Part shown: positions 60,882-64,000 of the stretch, one piece after another | How the letters are laid out: each line of letters starts with the position of its first letter | Numbering within the stretch: position 1 is the first letter of the stretch | NCBI GenBank assembly: GCA_963969345.1 | Contig: OZ017768.1 | Location: 6,596,718-6,660,717, forward strand | Source: Turbatrix aceti | Taxonomy: Eukaryota > Nematoda > Chromadorea > Rhabditida > Panagrolaimidae | Direction: 5' to 3' | Length of the DNA stretch: 64,000 nt | Notes under the pieces: model-generated | The model's input: the letters and a program-made list of their open reading frames with translations, nothing else | What the model was told of the DNA's origin: nothing | Database searches by the model: none | Position numbers and translations under genes: made by a program

Positions 60882-63729
60882 AAATGGTGATCCGTTTTCA
60901 AAGAAGGTAAAAGCAGAATCAGGAATTTTGGAAGAGTGTTTGTGTGCTTGGAGCACTGTTCAGAAGATAGTTGGAAGCGAAGAAGATAGAAAAGGTGACA
61001 GGTGATTACGTTCGGCTGGTAATAGTAACTCGAGACTTGCTTTCCAGGCGTCGGGCGTCGATTACAAAATAATATTTTTTCACCGCCACTCACTCACTCA
61101 CAAACACCAACACAAAAACCGTTTTTACGCAAGAAGTCGAGGTACTCAGAGTGGGGCTGCGCGAGTCTCGACTACTCAGCCTTCGGCATTCCTCAATAAC
61201 AAGTTGAACACGCGATGCTGTCTTTCTCGACTCCGGCGACAAAACGCACGGTGATAAGGTCCACGGCAGGCATCCATTGCTTCCGTCTCCCCGCCTGCTT
61301 CTTTTTTTTTGTGCACGGTGTTTTTGAGTTCCTTGATCGGCGTCTGAGTGGCAAAAAAACAGGAAAAAAACAAAACAACAACAGTCGATCTGTGAATTTG
61401 TGACAACACGGTTACGACATGCCATAGACGGCACAAAGGCACAGGTACCCCAGAAAAGATGCTTCGCGTGAACGTTTAAAAAAACCTACGATTGAGTGCA
61501 TTCTGAGGCTGAAGGGCAGCCGATTTCCGATGGGCATCGAATTGCACACGAAAGTTGTTCATCATAGACCCCGCGGCAACCATTCCCGAACAACGCAGAT
61601 GATTCCCGGCTGTTGACTTCTGGAAAAAAAGGCAGGTGAGCGTGAGACAAGGAAAGTGGGGGTGAGGGTGGAGAACTCTTAATCTCGCCTCCAGTCATTG
61701 TCTGAATGCGTGCCAACATGCCATCGTCTGCGGAGACAATACATACGATGGAAGCAGGTTGTCACGCGAACCGCACGACAGGTAGGACATGTATATGTGC
61801 CCCCAAAGGCAAAAGGTAACGACAAAGTCAGTCAGTTCCATGGCGGCGCCCTGACTGGCTTCTTCTTCCCCCCTTCCAGGAGGGCTGGGGTATTTAGCAA
61901 TTTATACTTTTTTGGATACGAGTCAGATACAAACAAACTAAGGCGATAAGAAAAGTCCCAACCCAAAAACAGGCACTTAAGTGCTCCTAAAATATGACAA
62001 ATCCATCAGGCAGAAGCGACGGTGCCGACGCCGACACGTTTTTAATCAGGGATCATCTGGCGGCAACATACAGGCACGGGTTGAATCGCCTTACGGTCTG
62101 GGACGGGCCGAGAAGGAAGAAAACACCTTCCACCCCCGGGTCGATGACATAACAGAGCAGCGCAGACCCTATCTGCCGGTGAGGGGCTGGTTTATCACCT
62201 GCAGCGTGTGGGATTCGTTCCCGCGCATTTCTTGCCTGAAGCAATGGACGACATTCATTGTCTTGGCTTGCCACATCCCGTTTTTCCTTCAACAGACATT
62301 TTTCTCCTCTCCTGATCCTCCAGGCGGCAAGTGACGTATATATTCACCGGACGGCAAAAAAAAATTGTACTGAAGCACAGTGCGTGTTTTGAGCACGCGC
62401 GCAAGATCGAAGCACCGAGTTGTTGTCGCCAACCACCGACAGAAGCCAAGTCGTGCTTGTAACGCCAAACTCTGGAGAATACAAATACAAAGAAGAGCCC
62501 CAAATTGTACTGGCGCCTAAAGCCGATGTGCGCAGTCAGTCATACCGTACAAGTACAATCCGTCGACGCATTCGTCTTCGTCGTCGTTGTCGTATTTGCC
62601 GCTTCTTCCTCGCTTCTTTTTTTTCTGCTCTGGTCTACACAGCTGGTATGTGGTATGTATGAGGCGCGCTACTGCCACGCACGGAAAGGGAAGTTTGTAG
62701 CAAGGTGGGAAAGGTGCAAAACCTGCCATGCCAGATGGCGGCGACAAACAGGTTCTCAACGGTGTCCCATTCATCGCCTTCGTCGTCAAAGCAAAAAACA
62801 GCCAAAAACAACCCCAGCAAAGATAGAAAACAACGGATAACCGAGAAGGAGCAAAAACAGAAGCCCAAGATGCGGCTACAACTTGGCTTTTTGCACGTAT
62901 CCGTGAAACAGTAATCGTAACAGAACTACAAAAAACAGTAGATAACAAAGATCATCAGAACTTCTTACTTTTTCGCTTCGAGACCCTACCCGACCACCCA
63001 ATCGCCGCAGGAGTTGACTCCAAAAAACCGAAAGAGTGCAAGAATGCCGTGCTACGATGGGACTTTTAAAAACGAGCGAGTCGAAGTGCCGCGCCCCTTT
63101 ACAACTCCAGCTTACCTCTTCTGGGTTAAAGATTGCAAGTGCAACAGCCGAAATCACCTGCTTCTCGTTTTGAGGGTGAGTCGTCGTCACTTTTTAGCGT
63201 CGCATGATGTCAGTTGTCAAAAATGTATTATGCCGCTCAAACCAGATGGCCATACCAAAGCCAAATTTGTAAATACGCGGCGGAGGCAAAATAGGTGACA
63301 TCAACCTGTCTCAACACATACCACCGACAGGTAATATATTACAACTTAGTATGACGATGAGGTACGTAGTAAATATGTATGATAAAAATTTTATTGTAAG
63401 CAATAGAATATTTTTTTTTCTGCCTGGTGTAGAGAACTATATTACCTGTTTGACTGTTTCACAGGTCCGTTGAGATGAAGAAGCGCCAAGTCACGTATTC
63501 ACGTATCTGAGCGCGCCCCAGAGGGCCATCATTAGTCCGTCTGATGTCTTGTGTCCATCGGGGAGGATGGCAACATGGTCGCACTCGTCTCAGGTACGTA
63601 TGCCCTCTGGGAGTCAACTCGCGAAAAATCTTGTGGGATGAATGAATATTTTCTTATTTTTTTCTCAACAAAATACAAATACGACACAAATAAAAATGTT
63701 AAATATGAAATTTCAGAAGGGCAGCCAGC
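60882..63729. other. Receptor upstream region and unresolved DNA
   Basis: 2.8 kb with no firm gene. One candidate minus-strand exon, 61486-61619, is Cys-rich and has a good acceptor but no partner exon that I could find. Several short frames on the plus strand (61981-62334, 62505-62840) look random. Confidence 0.4.
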
Positions 63730-63866
63730 TTACTTCCGTTTAAGCTTCTTTTGGGCGCCACCGCCGTCGGAAGATGCGTCAGAAGCAAAGTGCCGAAGCC
63801 GCGTGCTGAAGAGCACAGAATGGACCCAGCCAGCGTACTCGCCGAATCTTTCGACGTAAAAAGCAG
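63730..63866 (-). CDS. OGG1: 8-oxoguanine DNA glycosylase OGG1, last exon (partial)
   Basis: OGG1 removes 8-oxoguanine opposite C in base-excision repair. This minus-strand exon starts at 63866 after a TTTTTTAAG acceptor and ends with TAA at 63730-63732. It encodes about 45 residues: FYVERFGEYAGWVHSVLFST, then RLRHFASD and a polar tail ending KKLKRK. The YAGWxxxVLFSxxLR block is the last helix of the OGG1 glycosylase domain (human: PYAGWAQAVLFSADLR), and the basic tail after it fits a C-terminal nuclear signal as in the human enzyme. The rest of the gene, including the helix-hairpin-helix and catalytic Lys, lies beyond the right edge. Bases 63867-64000 look like intron. Confidence 0.75.
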
Positions 63867-64000
63867 CTTAAAAAATGAAAAGCAGTGTAATGCGCAAAAA
63901 AAGTCGTGAGGGCACATGGCTAATGAACCTTTTAATCGGAAAAAACCCTTTTAATCGGAAACTATCCGCTAATGACAAAAAACGAAAAAAAAATTATTAT

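Noticed and set aside
63574..63859. Spliced plus-strand mini-gene starting MVALVS
   Set aside because: A two-exon frame can be made, but the minus strand of the same segment encodes the OGG1 C terminus, so this is a shadow.

Overview
This window looks like nuclear DNA of a nematode, probably not Caenorhabditis. Coding sequence is cut by many short introns (about 45-60 nt, GTRAGT to TTTCAG). Several start codons sit just downstream of a TTTCAG-like acceptor with no visible upstream exon, as expected of trans-spliced nematode genes. The content agrees: UNC-10/RIM, an ADAMTS of ADT-2 type, a plant/bacterial-type cysteine synthase (CYSL), a CPG4-like secreted protein, an ODR-7-like nuclear receptor without ligand-binding domain, and a C. 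elegans-like DSCC1. The right edge carries the end of OGG1, a glycosylase not known in C. elegans. I found no tRNA, rRNA, CRISPR array or autonomous transposon. All exon joins were made by eye from splice signals and reading-frame phase.

Layout. 1-3.7 kb: the 3' end of alpha-spectrin and a complete UDP-N-acetylhexosamine pyrophosphorylase. 5.7-6.0 kb: a two-exon gene for a predicted amidated neuropeptide precursor. 6.4-11.9 kb: three tandem paralogues of an unrecognised six-exon family (called FamA, FamB, FamC here), sharing an upstream motif, an intron at the stop codon and, between the first and third, a near-identical tract that looks like recent gene conversion. 12.06-14.46 kb: a small membrane-anchored protein and DSCC1, so closely spaced after FamC that an operon is possible.

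14.5-23.8 kb is a long region without a convincing gene, probably upstream DNA of unc-10. 23.8-31.9 kb: the 13-exon RIM/UNC-10 gene, encoding about 1607 residues. 32.5-35.6 kb: ADAMTS. 37.0-38.7 kb: cysteine synthase. 38.9-40.9 kb (minus): a CPG4-like, probably GPI-anchored protein. 41.7-42.7 kb (minus): ribosomal protein L5. 43.6-44.6 kb: an unrecognised Arg/Lys-rich protein whose second exon is flanked by copies of one minisatellite.

48.3-53.4 kb: an MH2-domain protein of the Expansion family. 55.0-56.3 kb: a four-span LAPTM-like membrane protein. 56.9-58.2 kb (minus): beta-tubulin with Tyr at residue 167. 59.8-60.9 kb (minus): the nuclear receptor. 63.7-63.9 kb (minus): the last exon of OGG1. 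The genes belong to unrelated processes (cytoskeleton, chitin/glycan supply, synapse, matrix, sulfur metabolism, translation, cohesion, DNA repair), so this is an ordinary gene neighbourhood. The least familiar material is the 5.7-12.7 kb block: the peptide precursor, the tandem family and the small anchored protein.
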